From: Phycisphaerales bacterium
Lineage (GTDB): Bacteria; Planctomycetota; Phycisphaerae; Phycisphaerales; UBA1924
Direction of reading: 5' to 3'
NCBI GenBank assembly: GCA_020850415.1
Contig: JADZER010000023.1
Coordinates: 1-64,000, forward strand
Length of the DNA: 64,000 nucleotides
Below the pieces are notes generated by a model, which worked only from the letters and a program-made list of their open reading frames with translations, had not been told where the DNA came from and searched no databases. The position numbers and the translations under genes were made by a program. This document shows positions 8,562 to 20,683 of this stretch, one piece after another (position 1 is the stretch's first letter; every line of letters begins with the position of its first letter).

Positions 8562-8640
8562 GCGCGGCTCCTCTCCTCATGCAACGCCCGCGAAGCGCTC
8601 TTCGCAGGGCAAAGCCAAATGTCGCTCCGGTCTCCGCGCT

Positions 8641-8705
8641 CTCCGCGCTCAACCCCCCCGTTCGACCCCCCCCGCTCAACCCCCCCCGCTCAACCCCCCC
8701 CCGCG
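8641..8705. repeat. Tandem GCTCAAC-C(n) repeats with long C tracts
   Basis: Several imperfect 13-14 bp units of the type GCTCAACCCCCCC follow each other, each with a run of seven or more C. The array overlaps the 3' end of the AhpD-like gene, which ends inside a G tract on its own strand. Confidence 0.8.
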
Positions 8706-9094
8706 CAACGCCGCTCCCTGCACTCGTCCAGGAACTCGACCGCCCGCCGGATATGCGGGATCACGATCGACCCGCCCACGATCAGCGCGATGTCGAAGGT
8801 CTCCCACAGCTCGTCGTCGCTCGCCCCCGCCTTCACGCACTGGTCGATGTGGTACGCGATGCAGTCGTCGCAGCGCAGCACCATGCTCGCGGCCAGGCCC
8901 AGCAGCTCCTTGGTCTTGGCGTCGATCGCCCCGGCCTCGTAGGTCTTCGTGTCGAGCTGAAAGAAGCGCTTGGTCACCAGCGTCGCCCCGCGCCGTGGGG
9001 ACCCGTCCGGGTACGGCTCGCGGGACTTCTCGTCCCCGAGGATTCGGCTGTTGAGACGGGACCGGAACGCCTGGAACTGCTCGTATCGGCTCAT
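8690..9094 (-). CDS. AhpD-like / carboxymuconolactone decarboxylase family protein
   Basis: 134 residues. The CMD-family core shows FFQLDTKTYEAGAIDAKTKELLGLAAS followed by RCDDCIAYH, a CxxC plus downstream His as in the peroxidatic site of AhpD. This suggests thiol-dependent peroxide reduction in the cytoplasm. An all-helical tail ends IPHIRRAVEFLDEC. The start at 9094 has no ribosome site; TACGAT ends 7 bases upstream, suggesting a leaderless message. A much longer open frame upstream on this strand is antisense to the sensor kinase and is not coding. The last residues (CAGGG) come from the G-tract repeat, so the C-terminal tail may vary between strains. Confidence 0.85.
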   Translation of the reverse strand: MSRYEQFQAFRSRLNSRILGDEKSREPYPDGSPRRGATLVTKRFFQLDTKTYEAGAIDAKTKELLGLAASMVLRCDDCIAYHIDQCVKAGASDDELWETFDIALIVGGSIVIPHIRRAVEFLDECRERRCAGGG

Positions 9095-9101
9095 AGGGCT
9101 G

Positions 9102-9107
9102 ATCGTA
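9102..9107 (-). promoter_or_regulatory. Putative -10 box (TACGAT) of the AhpD-like gene
   Basis: TACGAT on the minus strand ends 7 bases before the ATG at 9094. It is divergent from the sensor-kinase promoter about 35 bases away. Confidence 0.45.
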
Positions 9108-9139
9108 CCGAGACGGCGCGGGCCCAGCCCCGGCCGCTG

Positions 9140-9145
9140 TAGAAT
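9140..9145 (+). promoter_or_regulatory. Putative -10 box (TAGAAT) of the sensor kinase gene
   Basis: TAGAAT ends 6 bases before the ATG at 9152. There is no ribosome site and no clear -35. It fits the leaderless pattern seen at other genes in this window. Confidence 0.45.
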
Positions 9146-9151
9146 CGGGCG

Positions 9152-12208
<3,057 letters not shown>

Positions 12209-12350
12209 ATCCACCCCCCACCCCCCACAAGCACCGGCAAACGCTTATGATCAGCGTTCAGCACGGGCAAGAGCCAGCGGAAACCATGGTTTGACCCCCG
12301 ACCTCAGTATCTTCCGTGGGGGACTGCGCAAGCCGGCGTACTCTGGGGGG

Positions 12351-12379
12351 TTGCCAGAGTCATCTTGCCCAAGTACTAT
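12351..12379 (+). promoter_or_regulatory. Sigma-70-like promoter of the response regulator gene
   Basis: TTGCCA (12351-12356), a 17-base spacer and TACTAT (12374-12379), then 7 bases to the ATG at 12387. Spacing and boxes match a housekeeping promoter whose transcript would begin at the start codon. Confidence 0.65.
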
Positions 12380-12386
12380 CCCCAGC

Positions 12387-13025
12387 ATGACGATCCGATG
12401 CGCAATCCTGGATGACCACCATGTCGTGCGGGAAGCCCTCGGCTTGCTGCTCGATGCGGAGCCCGACCTCGAGGTTGTCGGGACCTGCGACACCGAGGCG
12501 GACCTGCTGGAGCTGGTCAGACTCCACCGCCCGGACCTGGTGCTGCTCGACCTCGACCTGCCGCGCTGCGACTCGTTCGAGGCCGGCGCCGCGGCGAGGA
12601 AGCTCCACCCGCCGCTGCGCCTCGTCGCGCTCACGGCGTTCCCGACCGATACCAACATCGCGCGGGCCCTGAAGCGGCGCTTTGACGGGTTCTTGACCAA
12701 ATCCGAGTCTGCCGAGGTGGTGCTCGACGCCATCCGACAGATCGCCGAGGGCGACTCGGTGTTCTCCGAGGCCGTGCTCGAGCGCTGCAACCCCGCGGCG
12801 TTCAGCGGGCTCGGCGAGCCCAAGATGCCGACGCTGACCGCGCGCGAGCTCGCCGTGGTCAAGCTCGCGGCACAGGGGCTCTCGTCGCGAGAGATCGCCG
12901 ACGAGCTGAGCCGCTCGCACCGCACCATCGAGAACCAGCTCAACTCCGCCATGAAGCGCGCCGGCGTGAACACGCGGGTCGACCTCGTCCGTTGGGCCAT
13001 CCGCGAGGGAATCGTCCAGCCGTAG
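12387..13025 (+). CDS. NarL/FixJ-family response regulator
   Basis: 212 residues. The receiver domain (1-120) has the acidic pair DD near residue 10, the phospho-acceptor Asp55 in LVLLDLDLP, T in ALTAF and K in FLTKSES. A LuxR-type helix-turn-helix follows (about 150-210: LTARELAVVKLAAQGLSSRE, RSHRTIENQLNSAMKRAGV). It binds DNA on phosphorylation, presumably by the sensor kinase encoded just upstream. I place the start at 12387, where the receiver domain begins and a promoter sits immediately upstream; an earlier in-frame start would add an unrelated 32-residue leader. Its own promoter means it can be expressed apart from the kinase. Confidence 0.9.
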   Translation: MTIRCAILDDHHVVREALGLLLDAEPDLEVVGTCDTEADLLELVRLHRPDLVLLDLDLPRCDSFEAGAAARKLHPPLRLVALTAFPTDTNIARALKRRFDGFLTKSESAEVVLDAIRQIAEGDSVFSEAVLERCNPAAFSGLGEPKMPTLTARELAVVKLAAQGLSSREIADELSRSHRTIENQLNSAMKRAGVNTRVDLVRWAIREGIVQP

Positions 13026-13061
13026 ACGAATTCCACGACTTTCGACAGTTTTTTATGTGAG

Positions 13062-13079
13062 CCCCACCGATCGGTGGGG
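13062..13079 (+). terminator. Palindrome after the response regulator gene
   Basis: CCCCACCGATCGGTGGGG is a perfect 18-base palindrome 36 bases after the stop. The following T content is weak (TTCATAGCTT) while TTTTTTA lies before it, so termination is plausible but not certain. Confidence 0.45.
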
Positions 13080-13235
13080 TTCATAGCTTGCAGGCCAGAT
13101 GTCGCCGCGGGTGGACGCGCCGGGCGCACGCAGGCGGGGGAAGTGGTGCGCACTGATGGCGTGTTTCCCGACAAACAGCGTCACTACCCGCCAGCCCAGG
13201 CCGTGTCGCCTGCGCCAAGGGCCCGACACAGGGCG

Positions 13236-13919
13236 TCACAAGCGCCGGGCCACCGCCAGCCCCTCGCGGTTGGCGACGCAGCACGCCAGGAACCCGCTCG
13301 CGGGCGAGCCAAGCCAGCGGTTGAACGCGTCCACGGCGTCGCGCGCGGGGTCGGCGCCCGCCGGGTCGGTGATCCACCAGTGCGAGCCCAGGCAGTTGTC
13401 CGCCACGAGCAGCCCGCCCGGGCGCAGGAGCCTGGCCGCGTGCTCGGCGTAGGCGCGGTACTCGCTCTTGATCGCGTCGAGGAAGACCATGTCGCACGAG
13501 GCGGGCCCGAGCTCTTCGAGGAGGCGCGGCAGCACCTCCAGCCCCTTGCCCTCGCGGAGCTCGACGCGCCGGCCGGCTCGCTGGAACTCGGCGCGGGCGA
13601 ACGCCGCGTGCTTGGGCTCGGCCTCGATCGTGGTCAGCCGCCCGCCCGTCCCGAGCCCCCGCGCGATCCACAGGCCCGAGTAGCCGCCGAGCGTGCCGAC
13701 CTCCACCGCCCGCCCGCCCCCCGGCCCCGAGACCAGCGACGCGAGCACCATCAGCAGTCGCCCCACATCCGCCGACACCGCGATCCGCGGCAGGCCCGCC
13801 GCCGCGCCCCGGTCCATCAGGGTCGCCAGCTGGTCGTCCAGGGGCTCCCCAAGGCCCCCGAACACCTCGCCCAGGTAGGTGGCGGTGGCGGCCCAGCGAT
13901 CAGGGGTCATGCTTGTCAT
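13236..13919 (-). CDS. SAM-dependent O-methyltransferase (family 3)
   Basis: 227 residues, a class I Rossmann methyltransferase of the catechol/caffeoyl-CoA O-methyltransferase type. The SAM-binding loop reads AVEVGTLGGYSGLWIARGL; motif II gives LTTIEAEPKHAAFARAEF; CDMVFLDAIKSEY supplies the metal-binding Asp; and GGLLVADNCLGSH completes the metal site. It probably methylates a small phenolic or catechol-like compound. I start it at 13919 because TATGTT ends 6 bases upstream; an ATG three codons in is possible, and the longer open frame upstream runs into the divergent lipoprotein gene. It shares its upstream region with that gene. Confidence 0.85.
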   Translation of the reverse strand: MTSMTPDRWAATATYLGEVFGGLGEPLDDQLATLMDRGAAAGLPRIAVSADVGRLLMVLASLVSGPGGGRAVEVGTLGGYSGLWIARGLGTGGRLTTIEAEPKHAAFARAEFQRAGRRVELREGKGLEVLPRLLEELGPASCDMVFLDAIKSEYRAYAEHAARLLRPGGLLVADNCLGSHWWITDPAGADPARDAVDAFNRWLGSPASGFLACCVANREGLAVARRL

Positions 13920-13925
13920 GGTGGG

Positions 13926-13931
13926 AACATA
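13926..13931 (-). promoter_or_regulatory. Putative -10 box (TATGTT) of the O-methyltransferase gene
   Basis: TATGTT on the minus strand ends 6 bases before the ATG at 13919, without a ribosome site between. Confidence 0.45.
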
Positions 13932-14064
13932 CGCGCGAGCCGCGGCGTCGGATACGCTGCGAACAACCGGGGCGAGGCCCCTCCCAACAAGTCCGGGCGC
14001 ACCGGCCCCGGGAAGGGCCGCCCAAGACACCACCACCGCCGACCCCCTCGAAGGAGGACCAGCC

Positions 14065-14433
14065 ATGCCCGTGAACCCCCGCCGTCTTGTTGCCCTCAGT
14101 GCCGCCGTTGTGGCGATGGCCCTGCCGGCCTGCTCGGTCATCGAGAGCGAGAACCATGTCCGCTACAGCGGCAACTATGTCCCCACGGACAGCCTGAGCC
14201 AGATCAAGCTCGGCGAGTCGACGCCGGAGTACACCGGCGCGATCCTGGGCGAGCCGACGAGCAAGAGCGATCTCGAGGACGGGACGAGCATCTGGCGGTG
14301 GGACTACACCGTGCGCAAGGAGGGCGAGGGAAGCCTGCTGCTGGTCTTCGACGGCGAGAGCTCGAGCGAGAAGAAGCACTCGACCTTCGTGCAGTTCAAG
14401 GACGGGGTGGCGGTGAAGAAGTGGCGGAGCTGA
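14065..14433 (+). CDS. Small lipoprotein with BamE/SmpA-like domain
   Basis: 122 residues. A type II signal peptide ends in the lipobox LPAC (Cys near residue 23), so it is lipid-anchored. The mature part contains IKLGESTPEYTGAILGEPTSKSD and a later WRWDYTVR strand, the layout of the BamE/SmpA two-helix plus three-strand fold that recognises outer-membrane assembly partners. The C-terminal strand (FVQFKDGVAVKKWR) closes the sheet. AAGGAGG lies about 7 bases before the start. It is divergent from the O-methyltransferase. Fold assignment is by pattern; the actual partner is unknown. Confidence 0.75.
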   Translation: MPVNPRRLVALSAAVVAMALPACSVIESENHVRYSGNYVPTDSLSQIKLGESTPEYTGAILGEPTSKSDLEDGTSIWRWDYTVRKEGEGSLLLVFDGESSSEKKHSTFVQFKDGVAVKKWRS

Positions 14434-14549
14434 CCCGGGCTCGATGCCTGACCTGAGGCTCTGCGAAGGTCAGGATCCCGTTCGCCAAAGACCCTTTCAT
14501 TCCGTCGCACAAGTTTGCTATGCTGGGCCGACCTGAGAAAGGGGGCCGT

Positions 14550-14969
14550 ATGCCGAGCATCACGATCCGTGACGAGACCCTGGGGGGCGTAGCACCCGAC
14601 ACCCCGGCCACCGGGCGTGCCGACGGCGGGCTGGTCATCGACTTCCTCACCGAGCGGGTGACCATCCGCGAGATCATCCGCTCGCGGGTGTATCAGGAGG
14701 TGGAGGACTACAACCGGCGCAAGCCCGAGACCTTCCGGGGCCTGGTCGAGCCGACCGACGCCGAGGCGACCCTCAACGGGTACCGGCTCCGCAGGCCGCG
14801 GGAGATCGACTGGAAGAAGCAGTTCGAGGCGGCGTGCGAGTCGTACGCGCGGAACGGGTTTCTGATCCTCGTGGACGAGCGGCAGGCGGGTGGGCTGGAT
14901 GAGGAGGTCACGCTGGGGGCGGGGACGGAGGTGACTTTTTTGCGGATGGTGCCGTTGGTGGGGGGATGA
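14550..14969 (+). CDS. Small conserved partner encoded with DUF4132 protein
   Basis: 139 residues beginning MPSITIRDETLGG. The middle is charged and helical (ERVTIREIIRSRVYQEVEDYN), the C-terminal part has NGFLILVDERQAGGLDEEV and ends in strand-rich sequence (VTFLRMVPLVGG). I do not know a named family for it. The start at 14550 is preceded by GAGAAAGGGGG; TATGCT at 14519-14524 could be its -10 box. The stop is 6 bases before the ATG of the large DUF4132 gene, so the two are translationally coupled and likely act together. Confidence 0.7.
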   Translation: MPSITIRDETLGGVAPDTPATGRADGGLVIDFLTERVTIREIIRSRVYQEVEDYNRRKPETFRGLVEPTDAEATLNGYRLRRPREIDWKKQFEAACESYARNGFLILVDERQAGGLDEEVTLGAGTEVTFLRMVPLVGG

Positions 14970-14975
14970 TGGATA

Positions 14976-17900
14976 ATGGGGGATGAGCCAAGATACACGA
15001 TCGCAGGGCTCCGATCGGCTGCCGATGGAATGCCGCGACCGCTTGCGGAGTTCCCCTCGTTCCCTGCAGACATCGATGACCCGCTCGGCAGGCTGTACCC
15101 GCTCGTCGAACGCGTGTTCCTCGAGGCAGTGTTCTCCACGGCGGGATACTGGCTGAAGCCGGCCGAGTTGGCCGCCGGACGCGAGCTGCTCGCGCTTGAT
15201 CCCCGCCACGATGTCTTCCTTGCGTGCTTCCGCTGGAACACTTGGGCCGCGATCGCCTCGGGGCGCATGGATCGCTCTTGGGAAGGCGCTTTCGGAACTT
15301 CGCGCGGTACGGATTGCCTTCGGGAGGCTTGCGACCAGTTGGCGAGGGGCAACCCGCGGCTCGCCAGCGCCGAGGTGCTTGAGGTGGTGAACTATGCCTC
15401 GCGCGCGTCGGCGCCAGGGAGCGGGTTCTTTCCGAGCCGAGCGTTTGTAGCAGCGCTCGAGTTCTATTCGCGGGCTTCGCGGCTCAATGCGGCCGCCGTC
15501 ATCGGGTTGCGGGAGGTGCGCGCAGCGCTTGCGAGCACCAATAACCCCGTGTTTCGCGCGACGATCGAGCGGGCTGATCGTCTGTTGCTCGAACTGACGA
15601 GAAGTGCGTGCGCACCCGCGCTGGAGCCGCCGATGGAGCCGGCCCAGGTGACAGAGAATGCCCGACAGCTCTTCGAAAGACTCTGCGGCCCCGATTCCCA
15701 GCGGGAGGCATGGAAGCCCGGAGGCCAGACACCCGTGGACTTTCTTGTGGCACCCGAGGAGGTCCGCCGCATGATGCTCGATGAACTGCTCACCTACATT
15801 GGCTGGCACAAGTCGACGCAGAAACTGGATCCCAAGCCGCGCTGGCCACACGACGGACGAGATCAGGCGGTTGATCGGGCGGACTATGCGATCGCAGGGA
15901 TCTTGCGCACCGAGCTTGAACTCACAGAGTCGGAGTTGATGCACGCAGTGAAGCAGTATGTCCGCTGCAATACGATGTGGCTCCGCGGCTCGGAAGGTCA
16001 GGCTCAGGTAGCTCTCAGGCTGGAGGAAGCCATACTAGCCGAACCACGATCCGAGAAGCTCCGCCTCGCCGCGGGAATGCTGGCGATGAGGATCTCGCGC
16101 GTCGGAACCAAATCCGATCAACGACGCGCTCAACGGCTCGGGAAGCTCTCCAGAGGCAAGCAACCGGCGCCGCTCGAGACTGGCGAGGCGTGGGCCGACC
16201 AGGCGTTCGAGGACCTGCGCCTGTTGCCCTCAGACATCGCGGCGTGCTGGAATGAACTGCTCGAGAACTCAGCCATTTGCACGGGGAGTAAGCCGACAGC
16301 CAAGTGGCAACGCGTCGCCGATGCGTGCCTCAGGATTATCGGCGTGGAAGGCTTTACCTCGCATGCGAGCCGCTGGTTCGACCTTGTCGACAGGCCCCGC
16401 TCACAGCCTTTGCCCAACGGGCAGTACTGGGGCGACCGCACCCACCTCATCGACGAAGGAAACGCCGACATCCTCAAAGGTCTCTGCTGGATCGCATCCA
16501 CCATCCCCGATCCGGACCTCGCCCGCGCCCTCGGGCGCCTGGCCATCTCCTGCTACCGCAAGGTCCCTGGCGTCGGTCCCCGCGCGGTCAAGATCGGCAA
16601 CGCCGCGGTGTATGCGCTCGGTCAGATGCCCGGGCGCGACTCGCTCGGCCAGCTCGCCATGCTCCGCGTCAAGGTCAAGTTCGGCACCGCGCAGAAGCTG
16701 ATCGAGAAGGCCCTGGGTGCGGCCGCGGAGCGCGAGGGGCTGCCGCGGGAGGAGATCGAGGAGTTGGCCGTCCCCAGCTACGGCCTGACCGAGGTCGGTC
16801 TCCGGCGCGAGCCGCTGGGCGACTACACCGCCGAGCTCCGCGTCGAGGGGTTTGCCAGGCCCGTGCTCGGCTTCCTCAAGCCCGACGGCAAGGCGCAGAA
16901 GTCCGTCCCCGCCGCCATCAAGGAGACGCACGCCGCCGACCTGAAGGAGCTCAAGGGCGCGGCCAAGGACATCGGAGCGATGCTGCCCGCCCAGCGCGAC
17001 CGCATCGACGGGCTCTTCCTCGAAAACAAGTCGTGGGAGCTCGGCACCTGGCGCGAGCGCTACCTGGACCACCCCTTGGTCGGCGTGATCGCCCGCCGGC
17101 TCCTGTGGCGCTTCGCCCCCGGCAAGGACGGGGCCTGGGACGCCGGCGCCCCCTCCCGTTCGGCGATGTGGCTCGACGGCGGCGGGCTCGTCGGCCTCGA
17201 CGGCCAGCCGGTCGAGCTCGATGACCCGACCACCCGCGTCCGGCTCTGGCACCCCATCGAGGTCGAGCAGGCCGAGATCCTGGCCTGGCGGGAGTTCCTC
17301 GAACGCCATCAGCTCGTCCAGCCCTTCAAGCAGGCCCACCGCGAGGTCTACCTGCTGACCGACGCCGAGCGGAATACGGGGGTCTACTCCAACCGCTACG
17401 CGGCCCATGTGCTCCGCCAGCACCAGTTCAACGCGCTGTGCGCCGCCCGGCGCTGGAAGAACAGGCTCCGCCTGTTGGTCGACGACGAGTTCCCCCCGGC
17501 CAGCCGCACGCTCCCCGCCTGGAACCTCCGCGCCGAGTTCTGGATCGAGGGCGCCGGCGCGGACTACGGCGACGACACCAACGAGACGGGTGTCTTCAAC
17601 CACCTCATCACCGACCAGGTCCGGTTCTACGGCATCGGGGCCGCGCCCAACACCGGCCACGCCGGCGGCGGGGGCTTCGCGATGCGCGCCGGGGCGCACC
17701 CGATCAACGAGCCCCTCCCCCTCGACCGCATCCCCCCGATGGTCCTCAGCGAGATCTTGCGCGATGTGGACCTCTTCGTCGGCGTCACCAGCGTCGGCAA
17801 CAACCCCGCCTGGCAGGACGGCGGGCCCGAGGGACGCTACCGCGACTACTGGTGGTCCTACTCCTTCGGCGATCTCTCCGGCACCGCCGAGACCCGGCGC

Positions 17901-18215
17901 CACTTGCTCGAACGCCTCGTCCCCAGGCTCAAGATCGCCGACCGCTGCTCGGTCGGCGCCAGATACCTCACCGTCCGCGGCGACCTGCGCACCTACAAGA
18001 TCCACCTGGGCTCGGGCAACATCCTGATGGAGCCCAACGACCAGTACCTGTGCATCGTCGCCTCGTCGCGCGCCGACCCCACGCTGCCGCCGAAGCTCTA
18101 CCTGCCCTTCGAGGGCGACCGCACGCTGGCGATCATCCTGAGCAAGGCGTTCCTGCTCGCCGATGACACCAAGATCACCGACAGATCGATCACGAGCCAG
18201 ATCCGGCGGGGCTGA
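14976..18215 (+). CDS. DUF4132 domain protein (MolR/YehI-like)
   Basis: 1079 residues, no signal peptide or membrane segment. The C-terminal half (about residue 660 on) matches DUF4132-type proteins: LWHPIEVEQAEILAWREFLE, QPFKQAHREVYLLT, HQFNALCAARRW and a C-terminal LKIADRCSVGARYLTVRG. The N-terminal 480 residues are helical and repeat-like. Biochemical activity is unknown; related proteins are reported next to conflict and NTPase systems. The first 1.4 kb is visibly less GC-rich than the rest (for example 32 of 60 at 15901-15960 versus 47 of 60 at 17101-17160), so the gene looks mosaic. The start has a G-rich ribosome site within the end of the partner gene. Confidence 0.82.
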   Translation: MGDEPRYTIAGLRSAADGMPRPLAEFPSFPADIDDPLGRLYPLVERVFLEAVFSTAGYWLKPAELAAGRELLALDPRHDVFLACFRWNTWAAIASGRMDRSWEGAFGTSRGTDCLREACDQLARGNPRLASAEVLEVVNYASRASAPGSGFFPSRAFVAALEFYSRASRLNAAAVIGLREVRAALASTNNPVFRATIERADRLLLELTRSACAPALEPPMEPAQVTENARQLFERLCGPDSQREAWKPGGQTPVDFLVAPEEVRRMMLDELLTYIGWHKSTQKLDPKPRWPHDGRDQAVDRADYAIAGILRTELELTESELMHAVKQYVRCNTMWLRGSEGQAQVALRLEEAILAEPRSEKLRLAAGMLAMRISRVGTKSDQRRAQRLGKLSRGKQPAPLETGEAWADQAFEDLRLLPSDIAACWNELLENSAICTGSKPTAKWQRVADACLRIIGVEGFTSHASRWFDLVDRPRSQPLPNGQYWGDRTHLIDEGNADILKGLCWIASTIPDPDLARALGRLAISCYRKVPGVGPRAVKIGNAAVYALGQMPGRDSLGQLAMLRVKVKFGTAQKLIEKALGAAAEREGLPREEIEELAVPSYGLTEVGLRREPLGDYTAELRVEGFARPVLGFLKPDGKAQKSVPAAIKETHAADLKELKGAAKDIGAMLPAQRDRIDGLFLENKSWELGTWRERYLDHPLVGVIARRLLWRFAPGKDGAWDAGAPSRSAMWLDGGGLVGLDGQPVELDDPTTRVRLWHPIEVEQAEILAWREFLERHQLVQPFKQAHREVYLLTDAERNTGVYSNRYAAHVLRQHQFNALCAARRWKNRLRLLVDDEFPPASRTLPAWNLRAEFWIEGAGADYGDDTNETGVFNHLITDQVRFYGIGAAPNTGHAGGGGFAMRAGAHPINEPLPLDRIPPMVLSEILRDVDLFVGVTSVGNNPAWQDGGPEGRYRDYWWSYSFGDLSGTAETRRHLLERLVPRLKIADRCSVGARYLTVRGDLRTYKIHLGSGNILMEPNDQYLCIVASSRADPTLPPKLYLPFEGDRTLAIILSKAFLLADDTKITDRSITSQIRRG

Positions 18216-18767
<552 letters not shown>

Positions 18768-18821
18768 CCACCCGCGCGTGCACCCCGTCGAAGTCGGTGG
18801 GTCGCATCAACGCCGGCGGCA

Positions 18822-20672
18822 TCACTTCTTCTCGATCCGCATCTGGTCGAACAGCCGGTTGTCGAGGTCGTACGCGAAGAACTCGAGCGTGCCGCCGTTG
18901 ACGCGGACCATGCAGTAGTGGTGCCCGCGCCGGACGGTGTTGTTGAAGAACGGGCGGGAGGGGCTGAAGTCTTCGAGCCCGCCGCCCCCGCCGCCGGTGA
19001 TGGTGTAGACCGTGCCGCCGTCGTCCACGACGCGCCCGCCGATGACCGGCCAGGTGCGCTCGTAGCTGTGGATGTGCCCGGTCATCACCATGTCGACGCC
19101 GTAGGTGTCGTAGAGGGCGGTGAGCTGACGGACGCGCAGGTCGCCGCGGGTGGACCGGCCCTTCCAGGTGTCGCCGTAGTCGTTCTCGTCGGAGGAGTAG
19201 GGGGGGTGGTGGTGGACGGCGAACTTCCAGGTCGCGTCGGAGGCGGAGAGCTCGCGCTCGAGCCACACATACTGCTCAGAGCCGGGCGAGACATCCCGGT
19301 TGGTGTCGATCATGAAGAAGTCCGCGTCGCCCTGGCTGAACTTGTAGAAGTACTCGGGCGCCGGCAGCGAGAAGTAGCGGTAGTAGTGGACCGCGTCCTC
19401 CTCGTGGTTGCCGAGCACCGGGTACATCGTCACCCGACCGAGCAGTTCGCCCATGCCCGCGCTGAAGAACTCGTCGGTCCAGTCGCCCTTGGCGCTGCCG
19501 GTGCCGGTGAGGTCGCCGGGGTGGATGATGAAGCCGGGGCGCTGGCCCCACATGTAGCCGGCGAGCTTGCCGGCGACGGCCGGGTTGTCCTGCGTGTCGG
19601 AGATGATCGCGAAGGCGATGGGCGTGCCCCGCGGCGCCGCGGTCTGGAAGGTGAGCACCTCGCTGGCCAGTTGGCGGCCCTTGTCGTCGGTCAGCTCGAC
19701 CTGGTAGAAGTAGGGCTCGTCGGGCTTCATGCCGTCGAGCACCAGCTCGCCCAGCATCGCCGGCTCGGCGAGCTCGGCCTTGCGGGTGAAGGCCTCGGTC
19801 TCCCCGTACCGCACCACCCCCGTGACCGGCCGGGTGGTCTCAAACATCACCCGGACCGACTCGCCCGTCGCGTACTGCAGGTAGGGGCGCACCTGCCACG
19901 CAAGCTCCTCGGACACGGGCTGCTCCGCCGGCGCCCGCGCGGGCAGCGCGGCGCGATCGGCGTGGTGCTGGAACTGGTGGTCGATCCAGTCCGACCCCGC
20001 GGCCATGTCGTACAGGCGCACATCCATCAGCCGCCCGCTGTGCGGGTAGAACTCGTCGTCGTCGGCGTACGCGCCCAGCACCACCGGCGTCTTGTCCGGG
20101 TAGAGCAGGTCGCCCGACTGCACGCCCGTCTCGGCCTCCAGTCGCCCGTTGACATACAGCCGCGCGGTCGTGCCGTCGTAGGTACCGACGACATGGTAGA
20201 GCTTGCCCGGCTCGTACCCGGTCTGCCCGGTCAGGTAGGTCATCTTGCCGTCGCCGTCGTCGGCCCCGGTGGTTGCCAGGCCGAAGGTGAAGCGCCGCTG
20301 GTCGTACCCCAGCACCCAGCCCTTCTCGGCGTCGCCGTTGTCGCGGACGCACCCGAGCACGCCGCCCCATCGCCGCGGCGTCGTCACGGACACCCAGGCG
20401 GAGACCGTCATCTCCTTGGTCGGCAGCAGGCTCTCGCGGATCTGGCCCAGGTCGGGCGCGATCACCAGCCGGTCGCCCTCGCCCAGCTCGGCCCCGCCGC
20501 CTTCCTCCAGCGGCACGAACGCGAGCGGCGTCCCGAGCTTGATCGCCGGGCCGAACTGCGCCCGCAGCTCGCCCCCGACCACATCGGTCTCGCGGAGCGG
20601 GTAGGAGATGACCGGGTCGGGCCCGTCGTGGAGGAACACCATCGCGGCGGCAAGCAGGGTGATGTGGAGCAT
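18822..20672 (-). CDS. Secreted LamG-domain purple-acid-type metallophosphatase
   Basis: 616 residues. A signal-like N-terminus (MLHITLLAAAMVFLHDG) is followed by a LamG/concanavalin-like domain (about 30-230: MTVSAWVSVTTPRRWGG, YHVVGTYDGTTARLYVNG). Next come a fibronectin-like segment (about 255-335) and a calcineurin-type phosphoesterase domain (about 340-580) with all metal motifs: ISDTQDN, HPGDLTG, LGNHEED, HHHPPYS and TGHIHSYER. It probably hydrolyses phosphate esters outside the cytoplasm, with LamG binding a carbohydrate. Asp/Gln replaces the usual D-x-H in the first motif, as in several purple acid phosphatase-like groups. TACCCT lies 5 bases before the start. The signal peptide has few basic residues, so export is likely but not certain. 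Confidence 0.87.
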   Translation of the reverse strand: MLHITLLAAAMVFLHDGPDPVISYPLRETDVVGGELRAQFGPAIKLGTPLAFVPLEEGGGAELGEGDRLVIAPDLGQIRESLLPTKEMTVSAWVSVTTPRRWGGVLGCVRDNGDAEKGWVLGYDQRRFTFGLATTGADDGDGKMTYLTGQTGYEPGKLYHVVGTYDGTTARLYVNGRLEAETGVQSGDLLYPDKTPVVLGAYADDDEFYPHSGRLMDVRLYDMAAGSDWIDHQFQHHADRAALPARAPAEQPVSEELAWQVRPYLQYATGESVRVMFETTRPVTGVVRYGETEAFTRKAELAEPAMLGELVLDGMKPDEPYFYQVELTDDKGRQLASEVLTFQTAAPRGTPIAFAIISDTQDNPAVAGKLAGYMWGQRPGFIIHPGDLTGTGSAKGDWTDEFFSAGMGELLGRVTMYPVLGNHEEDAVHYYRYFSLPAPEYFYKFSQGDADFFMIDTNRDVSPGSEQYVWLERELSASDATWKFAVHHHPPYSSDENDYGDTWKGRSTRGDLRVRQLTALYDTYGVDMVMTGHIHSYERTWPVIGGRVVDDGGTVYTITGGGGGGLEDFSPSRPFFNNTVRRGHHYCMVRVNGGTLEFFAYDLDNRLFDQMRIEKK

Positions 20673-20677
20673 GGCCG

Positions 20678-20683
20678 AGGGTA
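20678..20683 (-). promoter_or_regulatory. Putative -10 box (TACCCT) of the LamG-phosphatase gene
   Basis: TACCCT on the minus strand ends 5 bases before the ATG at 20672. Confidence 0.35.

Noticed and set aside
13879..14064. N-terminal extension of the small lipoprotein
   Set aside because: The in-frame upstream codons overlap the divergent O-methyltransferase start; the ATG at 14065 has AAGGAGG and a proper lipobox signal.
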